Notes: a model not told the origin generated them from the sequence alone. A stretch of 64,000 nucleotides of DNA from Athripsodes cinereus (GCA_947579605.1 OX388327.1:2219122-2283121); one strand, 5' to 3'. Shown: positions 33,535 to 44,301, counted from the stretch's first letter. Numbers and translations are program-made.

Positions 33535-33612
33535 AACACCCTCAAGGTAGCTCACGCCAAAGCAGTTTACCACGCTGCGCCGCTCACACCTATGCCGCTC
33601 ATCTCATTTACC
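33535..33612 (+). pseudogene. Decayed 18-residue cuticular motif after the CP3 stop
   Basis: Reads NTLKVAHAKAVYHAA, clearly derived from DTPEVAHAKAAHFAA of CP2 (D to N, P to L, E to K). It is out of frame with CP3 by one base and lies behind its stop. It is direct evidence that the CP3 ancestor once had the motif. Confidence 0.75.
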
Positions 33613-34054
33613 CTGTTCACTTCCTCATCATTTCTGTAGACATCATTATCAATCTAACTACTGCTAACTGAATCAATATTGGCACAGGATTTTATATTTT
33701 TCAAATCAATGATTGTAAATTTTTTGACATTTTATTTGAAATATCACGATTATTAAATCGATAATAATATAAAAAATACGTTTTTTTTACTAACCTAAGT
33801 GTTCCTTGTTTAACGTAACATTTTTAGGTATGCCAAAATGAAAAGGATTAATTTCACTATTTGAAGTACCAAATACTGAGATGCTTTTTACCATTGCTTC
33901 ATATAAATATCTATTACTAAGCGAGAAGAGTCCCAGATTCAATTAGTTCACGTTCATTTTTTTTATGTGTAATATTTTGTGATTCCATCTGACATCATTT
34001 TATTTTTATGCAAGCATTGAAGATCGTCAAGTATGAAGTAAGAATGAAAGAACA

Positions 34055-34215
34055 AAAATATTTCATGTAATTAATTGTCAGATATCTCGATTCGAGAGCC
34101 ATGTTTACACAATTTAATATTCTGTTAAACCTAATCGAAAGAAGTGAAAAAGCGTCCCAACGCTTACTTATTGGCTCTAGGGTAACATTAGTGATCACTT
34201 TCGGTGTCCTCGAAA
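34055..34215 (+). mobile_element. Family Z repeat copy
   Basis: 'TCAGATATCTCGATTCGAGA', 'GCCATGTTTACACAATTTAA', then 'CGTCCCAACGCTTACTTATT' and 'AGTGATCACTTTCGGTGTCC' in the same order as at 50195-50530. Confidence 0.6.
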
Positions 34216-34377
34216 ATTGAGAAGATATCTTTGGAATGTATACATATTTCCCTAGGTCTCAAAAGGCTAATTTAAAATATTAATTATATTAAAAGGAATA
34301 TAGAATAATACAGTTATAATTCAATTAATTTTTATTTTGAAATACCCGAACGTTTTTGCCCATATTTCACGTTGGGT

Positions 34378-34520
34378 TAGTTGTAAGAGATCACGCCTTT
34401 GCGATAAAAAAGTTCTCTGTTTATTGATTGTATTCAATTTGAATACATTTCTTCTATAAAGTTGTGTGTATTGTGATCAATGTACAGTAAAGAATGAATA
34501 AATAAATAAATAAATATACT
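34378..34520 (+). mobile_element. LINE 3' tail
   Basis: 'GGGTTAGTTGTAAGAGATCA', 'CAATGTACAGTAAAGAATG' and an (AATA)n end, the same family as 453 and 55431. Confidence 0.55.
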
Positions 34521-35024
34521 TGAAAATATTCGGATTTGAAAATCTTACTTAGCGGAAATATGCTATCAAAATTTATTATAAATAAAAATGTACTGTATTT
34601 CAAAAACAATTGATTTAAAAAGGATAAATTTTTCAATTGAACTAAAAATTTATCGACTGATCGATAAATATGGGTAGTTAATGAAGAATTTCTAAATTTG
34701 CAATAATATTTTAAGTGTGCACCAGTAGATGGCGTACTTAAAAAATATTATTTTTTATAATATCTTACATAGGTACTTCATAGCATATTTATAATATTAG
34801 GTATACATAATTCAGATTGATCTTCATAAAACAATCACGATTACACATGCTAATTACACATGCATAAAGATGGATTGATGACATTGTCCAAATGATAGGA
34901 AATAAGTAGGTTTTGTTCCTTGAATTAGAAAATGATTATTTTTTGAAGAGGCAGTAGTATTCAACACTAGAGAAATGAGCGCTAAAATAACTAAATGTGA
35001 TCTTATATAAACTTTGCATTCAAT

Positions 35025-35285
35025 CTATCTATCTTTGCATTCAATCTATCTATCTATTTGCACGCCGTATCCAAAGTGGGGATGGGAGAAAGAACGGAAC
35101 ACTATATTAACCTATCTTTATACACTTCTTTCTCTTCCTCCGCAATCAAACACGCTAATTTCTTAAGCCACTTTGTTTACGGATCTCCGCGCTTTCTCAC
35201 AACTTCTTTTTCAGATAAATACATCCTCATCTTCATCCATTTGCGCCACGTGTCCAAACTAATTTACACGCATTCTTTGCATTCC
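35025..35285 (-). mobile_element. RTE-like LINE family B, rearranged 3' fragment
   Basis: The complement carries AACGGAACACTATATTAACC-like and ACGGATCTCCGCGCTTTCT blocks of family B with internal deletions, plus a (TCTA)n tail. No open frame remains. Confidence 0.55.
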
Positions 35286-35929
35286 TATGAGTAGAAAAAA
35301 TTACGGATTCAAGTTTCACAGAGGATTTTTAAAAAAAATCATGTGATTCATACATAAAAGGAACAATGTTTAAATGAGTCAGAACAAATAATAATTGTAT
35401 CTTTTTGATAAGGTAATAAAAAATACATTATTCCGTACAAAGTTGGTAAAAAGATAATAATGTATTGGATTAATAATTTAAAATCTGATATATAAAACAA
35501 ATTGTTTTTTCTTTTCATTTTTGGTTTGCTTATGTCGATAAACTGTGAAGGACACTTAGTTTTTTGTGGTAGTTTTTAGAACCATTATACATCTTTTGAT
35601 ATAAACTATTTGGAAATAATTCAACCACAAAACCATGTTATAATAGTCAATAAATAGATAAGGATGTAATCTAGGTAGGTTTATACAAATAGGTTTCATT
35701 CGAAGATCCTGTTAGGTGGTTTCAATTTTTTTTTTATCTTCAGTTATGGAAAAACTGTTGTCTTTTGACTCAGTATTCCTTCCCTAGTCCCCCTTCCAAT
35801 CTATAATCTCTAAAACGTGTTGGGTCTTTAAATATTATTTTAAATTTTGTTTTTTTTTTCTGTTAGTATTTATTATTGATAATACTATTATGTATAGATA
35901 TGTTTGTTTTAATTGGATATGTATCAATG

Positions 35930-36105
35930 TGTCGTGGTTAGATGGAAGAAATCACTTCAAAGCGATAATCTCGCTAATGCATATCGTCCTAGTATGTTAA
36001 ATTTTCTATTGTTTTGTTAACACTGTTATATGTAATTATAATGTGTAATTGTTTGTAATCAATGTGCAGCAAAGAATGAATAAATAAAATAAATGAAAAA
36101 AATAA
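35930..36105 (+). mobile_element. LINE 3' tail
   Basis: 'GGTTAGATGGAAGAAATCAC', 'GCATATCGTCCTAGTATG', 'CAATGTGCAGCAAAGAATG' and an AATAAAATAAAT end. Confidence 0.6.
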
Positions 36106-36246
36106 TTTGAAAATTCGTTTTTGAATTTGTTTTTGAAGTTGTTCTTTTGTTTCACTTGTCGATTTAATGGTAAATAGAGTTTAAGGTATCGAGTAGACTA
36201 ACTGAATATTAAAAAGAAGACTTGGTATTTATTTTTTTTCATACAG

Positions 36247-36376
36247 GTGCAAGATTTGGCAGACTTTGAAAGGACAACGCATTCCTTATGAATCTAGAAC
36301 CACTTTTTGTTCATACATTTTATTCTTGTCCATGTACCTACTTCTCTTATGTTCATTAGCATTGATTGTTGCCTGG
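36247..36376 (+). CDS. Orphan exon of a methuselah-like 7TM receptor
   Basis: A 130-nt open stretch bounded by a good acceptor (T-rich, then catacag) and a perfect donor (TGG then gtaagt). Read from the second base it gives CKIWQTLKGQRIPYESRTTF then CSYILFLSMYLLLLCSLALI and VAW. An IWxTL..(R)..R..F..Y stretch followed by a membrane segment resembles the TM3-loop-TM4 region of methuselah-type (class B) insect receptors (typical FDIWWTF...RRF..YSLYAW). The family call rests on memory of that pattern. No neighbouring exons were recognised on either side, so it may be one exon of a gene with very long introns, or a captured or pseudogene fragment. It lies 175 bp before the convergent CP4 stop. 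Confidence 0.4.
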
Positions 36377-36550
36377 GTAAGTTATTTAATACTATACGCT
36401 AGGTTCTATTATTAGATACGGTGACACAGCATAAAAAAAGACAAGCCATATTTTTTAAGGTTGATTTTGTTTAATGCAATACCAGACTATTGTAACAATG
36501 ACTCAGTACATTTGTGGAATCTTAAAGAAGTAATAAGTATTTTAGAGTAT

Positions 36551-37910
36551 TTAGTAATGGTGGGCTCCAGCGGCGGCCTTGGCGGCGAAGTGAGCGGCCT
36601 TGGCGTGGGCTACTTCAGGGGTGTCCACAACACGTCCATCATGACCGATTGGGGCGGCTCCATGAGCGTAGTGGGTAGCGTAGGCAACTGGGGCAGCGGA
36701 GTAGATGGCTGGGGCATAGGATTCGTGAGCACCGGCGGCAGCCTTGGCGGCGAGGTGAGCGGCCTTAGCGTGGGCTACTTCAGGGGTGTCGATGACGCGT
36801 CCGTCATGTCCAAGGGGAGCTGGTCCGTAAGCGTGAGCGGAGGCAATGTAAGCTGGGGCAGCGGCATAGACAGCTGGGGCATAGATGGCTGGGGCAGCAG
36901 CATAGACGGAGTGAGAACCAGCGGCAGCCTTAGCGGCGAAGTGAGCGGCTTTAGCGTGAGCGACTTCAGGGGTGTCTACAACACGTCCATCATGACCGAT
37001 TGGGGCAGCTCCATGAGCGTAGTGGGCATAAGCAACTGGGGCAGCGGCGTAGATGGCTGGGGCGTAGATTCCATGAGAACCGGCGGCGGCCTTGGCGGCA
37101 AGGTGGGCGGCCTTAGCGTGGGCTACTTCAGGTGTGTCGATGACACGGCCATCTGGTCCCAATGGAGCGGCTCCGTGGATGTAGGAGTGAGCATAGCCGG
37201 AGCACATGACTCCCAAGCTCAGGAAGGTGACGAAGAACTGCAAAAAATATGAATTTGTTAGAATTAATAAGGTATAAATCTCTCTCCTACATATGGAGTA
37301 GCCAGCGTTCAAAAAAGTATTTTAAAGTTTAATAAAAAATGTTTGAAAATATGTATACAATGCTTTGAATTAGACATAAAAAATGAAAATAAAAAAAACA
37401 TTAACAAAAGAATATGTCTCGATTGCATAAAGATAAATACTGATTATGAAAAAAAAAATATTTATTAAATTCTTAACTGTACATTGGTTACAACATTGAT
37501 CATAACAAACTATCATAAAATAATCAGTTATGCAATTCAATGCACAGAGGGCGAGTTTATCGCTAGATTGCGATATCTCCAATTTGACCCGGACACCGAT
37601 TCTAGTGTTTATGTTTTAAACATATTTTTTATTTATTTTTTTATTTAAATTGTTTAATATTATATTGAAGTCAATATATGTTAACAGTTTGAGCTTTTGA
37701 GAAGATCAAAATTTATAGAAGTCTAAATATTTACATTTTGAAAAAAAATAATGATGTTTTGATATACATTTCGAAATTTTTACAGTAATCGAATATTTTT
37801 CAAATAAAGAACAAGACATGGAATAATATTCGAATGTCAGTACGATTCAAAATTCAAAAAAATATTCGAATATTTTTCAAATTAAGAACAAGACTTACGA
37901 ATGAGTTCAT
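36551..37910 (-). CDS. Cuticular protein, four 18-residue motifs, Ala/Tyr-rich (CP4)
   Basis: Minus strand: exon 1 is 37910-37899 (MNSF, then gtaagt); exon 2 is 37237-36551 after ttttgcag, phase 0, 232 residues, stop TAA at 36553-36551. The signal peptide is MNSFFFVTFLSLGVMCSG. Four motif blocks lie at residues about 26-57, 80-111, 142-173 and 197-228. They alternate strictly between PLGxDGRVIDTPEVAHAK with AAHL and PIGHDGRVVDTPEVAHAK with AAHF, so the present gene arose by duplication of a two-motif unit. Linkers are AAPxxYA-type repeats (YAPAIYAAAPVAYAHYAHG), as in many hard-cuticle proteins. Tyr and Ala dominate the linkers where CP1 has Trp and CP2/CP3 have His. It is opposite in orientation to the other three genes. 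The 661-bp intron contains a LINE tail. Confidence 0.92.
37455..37600 (-). mobile_element. LINE 3' tail in the CP4 intron
   Basis: Reverse copy of the 453/55431 family: 'TTAACTGTACATTGGTTACA', 'CAGAGGGCGAGTTTATCGC', 'GCGATATCTCCAATTTGACC'. Confidence 0.6.
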
Positions 37911-37954
37911 TGTAGATGTGTTTGTAGTGGTAAGCCTATTCTGAATCGAAAACT

Positions 37955-37992
37955 GCTTCTAACGAGAAAAACTTCGATAGCTCGCTTATATA
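37955..37992 (-). promoter_or_regulatory. CP4 core promoter
   Basis: Complement of 37985-37992 is TATATAAG. About 32 nt downstream on the minus strand is TTAGAAGCAGTTTTCGATTC, sharing AGCAGTTTTC with CP1 and GCAGTTTTC with CP2. Confidence 0.75.
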
Positions 37993-38511
37993 TTCGAACT
38001 AATGGGTCGGTACACAAAATAAAATAAAAAATAGCGACGCCAACAAAATCACGGCACATAGTAATCGAATATCTTTTATTGAAATTAGTTTTCTCGAATT
38101 GGTCTGACATTTCGAGGAGGTTGTTAACGAAATTCTATGATCTGTTTAATTATTTTACCTTTAAGGTCATCTATATTTTTTTCTCTGCATAGCTCAGGTG
38201 TTGATGCAAATTTTGTACACGCCTTAACACACATTTGGTGATCGAATTTATTGGAACACATTTTGTGAATTAATAACATATAACATGTAGAAAGATCGAC
38301 TAATTTCGTACGTTAACTTTTTTGATTTTGATATTTAGTTTAAGTTCTTTATTATGTTCTTATTTTATCTAAAGGAGCATTCACATCTTATACTTTCACT
38401 GCCATGTCAACACTCACGGTCATGTTGAATGTAATAATAATGGAATAAATAAAAAAAATTAAAAATAACACAATATTAAAAATTAACTGGGGTGGGTGGC
38501 TTACTCTAAAG

Positions 38512-39014
38512 CAGGAATGCACAAACTTTAGGGAACAGGGATCACTCGGGAAGATTATGAGCCAAGGACGGGCCGCTATAAGAAAATTAATACTTAAAGT
38601 TTTAATTTCTAGAAATGATCACTTATTAAAATTTCTACCCCCCCCCCGTCACCGAATTTTCAAAATGGTATAGAAATTTGAAGTATTTTAAAAACTCCTC
38701 AGTTTTCTTAAACAATATTTTCTCGCAGTACTTTTTTTGTACACCAATTGTTTGTGTCAATACCGAATACTAAAAATGTTATGTGTTTGAATTTCTACCC
38801 CCCCCCCCGTCGCCGAATTTCCAAATTGGTATAGGAAGTTGAAATATTTCAAAAACTCCTCAGTTTTCTTAGAAAATATTTACTCGAATTATAAAGTATC
38901 CGGTACTTTTACCGAATATCAGATAATTTATCACTGGTATTAATAATTATTTTTAATAATTCGCTGGCGGGCCGCAGATATACCGTCCAAGGGCCGCGGT
39001 TTGTGCTTCGCTGC
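38512..39014. mobile_element. hAT-type non-autonomous element, 503 bp, with internal tandem unit
   Basis: Left CAGGAATGCACAAACTTT and right-end complement CAGCGAAGCACAAACCGC. Flanks CTCTAAAG and CTCTAAAA are an 8-bp duplication with one change. Sub-terminal GGGCCGC occurs at both ends. Two ~110-bp units 160 bp apart each start with a C9-C11 run, then GTCACC or GTCGCCGAATTT. Confidence 0.8.
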
Positions 39015-39274
39015 TCTAAAAGCTACGGTCCGCTGGAATTGGTTGATGCTCCAGAGAGGCGCAGTCGAGATTGGGCTGAAACGAAAGTTCCGGTCGCATC
39101 CTTCACGACTAAGGGCGTCGCCTTCATTAATTTGTATTGATTTGAAATATTGTAACCTATGTACAGTAAAGAATAAAAAAAAAACAAAAATTTCGAAAAA
39201 TAAATAAATAAGTCGAAACCTGGTCACTAATTTTATAAATAAAATATATTAAAACTTAAAAAAAATGTTTTTGT

Positions 39275-39395
39275 TACTTCTTCTTCTTCTTAGTCAGCCA
39301 TCTCTCCACTGATGGATATAGGCCTCTTCCAAACTTTTCCAATCGTCGCGGTCCTGTGCTCTCTGTATCCACTTCCTTTTCCTTTTTTTGTTACA
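39275..39395 (-). mobile_element. RTE-like LINE 3' end
   Basis: Minus strand: KWIQRAQDRDDWKSLEEAYI then HQWRDG, followed by an AAGAAGAAG tail. A related minus-strand end (QKAHDRDAWRHGGGLW) is at 39655-39735. Confidence 0.65.
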
Positions 39396-39739
39396 TGAAA
39401 TTCAAATTCAAATATTTTTATATAAATAAAATTTACAAATTAATAATATTACATACACACCTTATTACTAAAAAAACACATTTATTACATATTTGCCCCT
39501 CAAAATAGTGCTCGTGCTTTGGGGGTTTAAACATATTTCATATAATTTACATAAAACAATAGAGCTTACCAAATAATAATAAAAACAAACACATATCTAC
39601 AATACAATGAAATGAAAATGTATTTCAATAGGTATCTAACTTACTATAGGTATTTATGCAGCTATTTCTGTCCACTGCTGACCATAAGCCTCCCCCATGT
39701 CTCCAGGCATCTCTGTCATGAGCTTTCTGCAACTTTTAA

Positions 39740-41140
39740 TTAGATACCAACTAGTTTTGAATTCAAAAATTCAAACACAGTCCCGAAATTATCATCACAA
39801 AGTGTATTTAAACAAAATATTTCATTATGTGTCTTAATTATGTTAATAAAAATATATGAACACCATACCAGCTATAGCGTATGTATATATTATTATGTAT
39901 GTGTGTGTGATTGATAGATAGATCATACATCATTTTCAATTCATAGATCTATATTATTATTACTGTACTGACTAGTTAAAAAACCCGGTACGCTCAAGGA
40001 ATATTATTATTAAATAAAAAAAAAACTTCAAATTGAAACAAGCATTTCGTTCTAAAAAAATAGATTGAAACAAGAAATAGATTAAAGAATGTGAGAGAGA
40101 CATTTTTCCACATCTTAGGTGACAAAATCAAAAAATAATTAGCCTATAATATAATAAAACATAATCAAATAAATTAATTATTCATTACTATTATTCAATG
40201 TTACAATTAAGTATGATTTACTTCGAGTTCGCATCATCAGGTGCTGAGCTATACTGAATAAAACAAAAACAAATATAAAAGTTCGTTAAGATTTCCAGTG
40301 AAGGTGTAGGGGTAGGTGAGGTCGTGCTGGTTTCAGGTATGGAGTTCATGGAATTTGAACGTAGTAACGGAAACGAATTCGGAAGATTATTAATAAAACA
40401 TTTTTTAACGTCAAAAATAAGCAATAACTAAACTTTTATCATTGTCTAATCATAACCAAATGTAACTTTGGCCATTTGTTTGTCTCAATCTTTCCCAAAA
40501 TAAAAGTTGCAATGTATATAATCATATTTTTTAAGAACAGTTTGTAAAGATTTTATTAGTCGAAACCAGGTGAATAATATATTATTAAAATAAGAAAAAA
40601 ATAATTTAAAATTCAATAGGAAAAAACTTAATCATGTCTATTTCTTCACATTTAACTTAATTTCAAACTCAGTCAACTAATATGATTGAGTTAGAATTCC
40701 TTATATCTGTGAAAAGACTGTTTCAAACTGTTGGCAGCATGGACGTTGAAAGGTAATGTAACTATAGAAATTTGTTGAGTGAGGAAGAATTGCCAAGAGT
40801 CTATTATTTGGGAATGTTACTGCAAGTCGGTGGGTGTTAGATAAACGTAGATAAATACATATTAACGAACATGTTAAAATAATGAGATGATTATAAAAAG
40901 AGGAGGTACCTACCGACGTATTTTTTTAATATAATATATGAAGTGATTATATACTTTAAACTGGTGCATTTTTTATACGTAGGACTTGTCGCCGATACAA
41001 ATTTGTGCAAGTCATTATATTTTTTTGCTTTTCCTTTCGTTGAGGTTATTTCAACACTTTCATTTTTCGATCATAAGCTTTCTTAATATTAGCTTTTTTT
41101 ACATCCTATTTTTTTGTCAGATGTTTCGCAATTTTTTACT
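39740..41140. other. Spacer, one weak open frame
   Basis: No recognised element. Minus-strand 40218-40424 has a locally less AT-rich stretch (NSIPETSTTSPTPTPSLEIL) and a possible acceptor (ttttattcag near 40250), but no supporting neighbours. I do not call it a gene. Confidence 0.3.
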
Positions 41141-41149
41141 GCTTTTAAT

Positions 41150-41280
41150 AAATTCTTCTTCTTCTTCTCAACCTATGTACTCCCAACCACACCTGGACGA
41201 AGGCATTCTCCATTACCTTCCACGTCATTCGATTCTGCGCCGTCTGCATCCAGTTGAACCCAAAGTCAACAATTTGTTTT
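41150..41280 (-). mobile_element. RTE-like LINE C-terminal end
   Basis: Minus strand reads NWMQTAQNRMTWKVMENAF then VQVWLGVH, followed by an AAGAAGAAGAAG tail. AQNRxxWKxME is the RTE-type end signature. Confidence 0.65.
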
Positions 41281-41865
41281 ATGATTTTTTTTTGTAGAAT
41301 TTGTTTTTTTTTCTTTTTTGCTTCTCCATTCCTCCCTATTTTTTGCTAGTTTCCTTGAACTGAGAGCTTTTGTTTTTTTATTCATGATTTGCAATTGTTT
41401 TTATAATAATCAAATTAATGTTTTTCTCTTGGGTTCTTATTGTTTTGAATTATGTATGACAATTTAATGGACCACTATGGAATAATATTAAAACACTTAC
41501 AAATTAAACATTACATTGTAGGTATATTTATTGTCCGTGTATGTATAATTGTATTAAAAATAATATGTGTATTATCTATATTGTTTTGTTGGCTTAAATA
41601 AATAAAGTGAAACAAAATATGATCAAATCCTGAAAAAATATAAATTTCAGACTGTATTTTACATAGTATGTGATAACATTATATCCTCCTGAGAAAAGTA
41701 TTGAAGACGTTAATCTATCATAAAAGATTCCCACGAGGTTGTTTTAGCCAACCAGCCATTCTTCAGGCTGACCAATAGGGCCCGCCCCTGAGGACAAAGG
41801 TTTTGCCTAGAAGAGCTGATAAACAGAAGTCCCTCAACTTCTGTGCTACCCAGATATGGGATATT

Positions 41866-41971
41866 AGCTGCAAAGGAAGAGGAGGGGTTTAGCCGGTAGA
41901 AGTCCGGGACTACCCGGTCTGAAAGGCCGGGTGTACATGATGGATTTCCCCTCCACTAAAAAAAAAAAAAA
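41866..41971 (+). mobile_element. 106-bp poly-A retro-insertion with 14-bp TSD
   Basis: AGATATGGGATATT is duplicated exactly (41852-41865, 41972-41985) around a short GC-rich, strongly self-complementary insert (GTCCGGGACTACCCGGTC, GGCCGGGTGTACATGATGG). It ends in an uninterrupted A-run of about 15. It is either a 5'-truncated LINE 3' UTR or a retroposed structured RNA. Confidence 0.75.
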
Positions 41972-42047
41972 AGATATGGGATATTGCGAGTTTTCAACGT
42001 TTTTTGCATAAGTATAATTATATCTAAAAATAAACTTATTTTGAAAT

Positions 42048-42208
42048 AAATAAAACAAGTGTTTTATTCTACTAATGATTTAATTTGTAAGAGAGACGTC
42101 TTTCGTCTTATGAGGACATTGTCAATCAGATTGACAATGTCCTCATAAGACGAAAGACGTCTCTCTCACAAATTAAATCATTAGTAGAATAAAACACTTA
42201 TTTATTTC
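42048..42208. repeat. Palindromic foldback element, family Y, ~80-bp arms
   Basis: Arms around centre 42128 are near-perfect complements: AAGTGTTTTATTCTACTAAT, GATTTAATTTGTAAGAGAG, ACGTCTTTCGTCTTATGAGG, ACATTGTCAATC. One 4-bp indel near the outer end. It is followed by the family flank 'TACCTAAACACCGACACAGT'. Confidence 0.85.
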
Positions 42209-42889
42209 GATATGGAATTCTACTACCTAAACACCGACACAGTGAATAAACTTATTTTGAGTAAGTGATCCGTGAAAATACATACTAATAATAATCGTAG
42301 GAACAAAAATCATACTGGGATTTTACACGCGTTAGACATGTGTGCGTATTAGAGATAACGAACGGCCTACCTCTGTAGAGTTGTAACCAAGGTTTATTAG
42401 TTTTAATAGACACTAAGTATCTCTAATTGATGATTGAATTACTATCATTTTAATATATTTTCAACTGTCAAGACCCACTCAAGAATGTTTTCATTTAATA
42501 CTTTGTGTCTAACTACATCCTGTACATAATTTAAATATAGTCAATTTTAACGAGTTTATTTGTGAATGTGAACAGTGTAGAGGACAAACATTTTTATGAA
42601 CCAATAGATTTAAGACGAAGACAGGCTCTCAGCTTTCTGTTTAAGATGTAAAGGTATTCCAGTTTTTCGAACATGTCATAAAATGAGAGACAAGATGAAA
42701 AAAAACGTCTCTATCTTATTAGATAATTAGATCAAAGATAGACTCTCATCGATCTACTTGAGACGTATTGGTAGATGCTCCAATTTTTCGGACATAAAAA
42801 GAAAGGCATGGAAAATGCATTTTCAGATAAATAAAAAGTCCTCTCTGACTATCTAAGGTATCAGGATGGTTGTTGGGTTTCCTTCAATG

Positions 42890-43760
42890 TTTAGGTCTGG
42901 GTGTTATATGGGTTTGGTGCATTGTTTATAATATTGTGCATCGTCATATTAGTACCCATAATTAGTGTTGTGGAATTCTCAAGAAATAATAAGAAGTAGA
43001 GAATTTTTGGATTTTTTTTTTAAATTTTTTATTTAACAGTATAATAATAATAAATACTTTATTCAATCAATCAATAACAATGTACCTACAAATGTTGAAA
43101 CAATTTATCAACAATATGGCTACAATTAATTATGGAAACAAAAAAATGTTAGGTACCTATATAGAAAAAAGTGCTAATAACTTATGAAAATCTTGATGTT
43201 TGACACCCCACATGCCCATATTTAAGTTAAAAATAAAATTGCAGGTACGTACATGGAAAAAAAAGTGTTAATAACCGCTGATTTGGGCCTCAATCAGCCC
43301 CACAAATTTTTCGATCAATCAGGTTGGCGGCTGCGAAGTGTACTGGGCGAAAGGTCATAATAACACTAAGAATAATTATGGAGAGAAATTTCTCTTCCAT
43401 CAGAGGAGAAATTCTCGGAGAAATTTCTCGAGAACGAGAAATTTCTTTGGAGAATTTTCTCTTCTCACATCACTACCCATAATACAAGATTCATATTATT
43501 TAGTTATTTAATTATTTATTTGCGTATTGCGTAACGGCCTAAAAGCCTTTTTTTACAATGATTCACACACAAATAATAAAATATGCAATATTTTCCCAAA
43601 AACGTATTTTTTTTCTTTCGCAATCATACAGTTTTGACTTAATTAATAATATACAACTAAATCAATAAAAATAAAATAGCAAACCAGCAAATGAAAAAGT
43701 ATGATCTTAGTTTGGGAATAGCTAGATCTGTGAGAATAATTGTCTATGCCTGTTATGTTA
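42890..43760 (+). mobile_element. SINE-2 copy broken by two later insertions
   Basis: SINE-2 body pieces: 42890-42962 (GGTCTGGGTGTTATATGGG), 43476-43500 (CCCATAATACAAGATTCAT) and 43703-43760 (GATCTTAGTTTGGGAATAGC). The first gap is the hAT at 42963-43475. The second, about 43500-43702, is a minus-strand LINE tail (CGTAACGGCCTAAAAGCC). Confidence 0.7.
42963..43475. mobile_element. hAT-type non-autonomous element, 513 bp, 8-bp TSD
   Basis: Starts TAGTGTTGTGGAATTCTC and ends with the complement of TAGTGATGTGAGAAGAG. CCCATAAT is exactly duplicated at 42955-42962 and 43476-43483. The right part has repeated GAGAAATTTCTC palindromes (43380-43460). The interior includes a minus-strand LINE tail (TACTTTATTCAATCAATC). 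Confidence 0.85.
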
Positions 43761-43882
43761 ATTATGTTAAAGGCGAACTTATTGCTAGTGTGTGATACAA
43801 AATAATCAAATGTAGATTAAATATTTGATAATTATTTATAATATGAACTAATATTACATAAAATGAGCTCGGTAATGTATGT

Positions 43883-44301
43883 ATGTACTGTGTAATATAT
43901 CGTCCCTCTTCTGACTAACAGTCGTATCTGCCTAAATGTAAATTGTTCAGGAGAGCGTTTTTTGTGTTTTACCGTGCATATTTTCATCTCTCCTAGTTAT
44001 ATGATACAGTGTAAATATATTACATTATTTGATTTGTACCTATTCTTATATATCTCAGAATCATTTCTGTGATAAAATTTTGAGGAATTAGTAGATACAA
44101 CACATTTTATTTTGAATAATTCATAAATACGATAACAAATCAGAAAGCTATTCCAGAATAACGGTAACAGTTACAGGCGTGATCTTCAGTGAGAACATGC
44201 AGGGCACATATAAATACACATTGGTGATCATAACTCGATTTTGCCAAAAATGTCAGATACGATAGTTAGTCAGAAGAGGGACGATATATGTAATATACAT
44301 A
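43883..44301. mobile_element. TIR element, ~419 bp, 48-bp inverted ends
   Basis: ATATATCGTCCCTCTTCTGA then CTAACAGTCGTATCTG at left; the right-end complement is ATATATCGTCCCTCTTCTGA then CTAACTATCGTATCTG. The interior has no open frame of note. The target duplication is not resolvable in the TA-rich flanks. Confidence 0.75.

Noticed and set aside
36461..37252. 263-codon plus-strand open frame rich in Gly/Ser/Val
   Set aside because: It is the antisense of CP4 exon 2; the repetitive GC-rich codons keep the opposite strand open. Signal peptide, splice sites and motifs all support the minus strand.
40218..40424. Minus-strand frame with a Thr/Pro-rich segment as an exon
   Set aside because: A possible acceptor but no donor, partner exon or recognisable domain.
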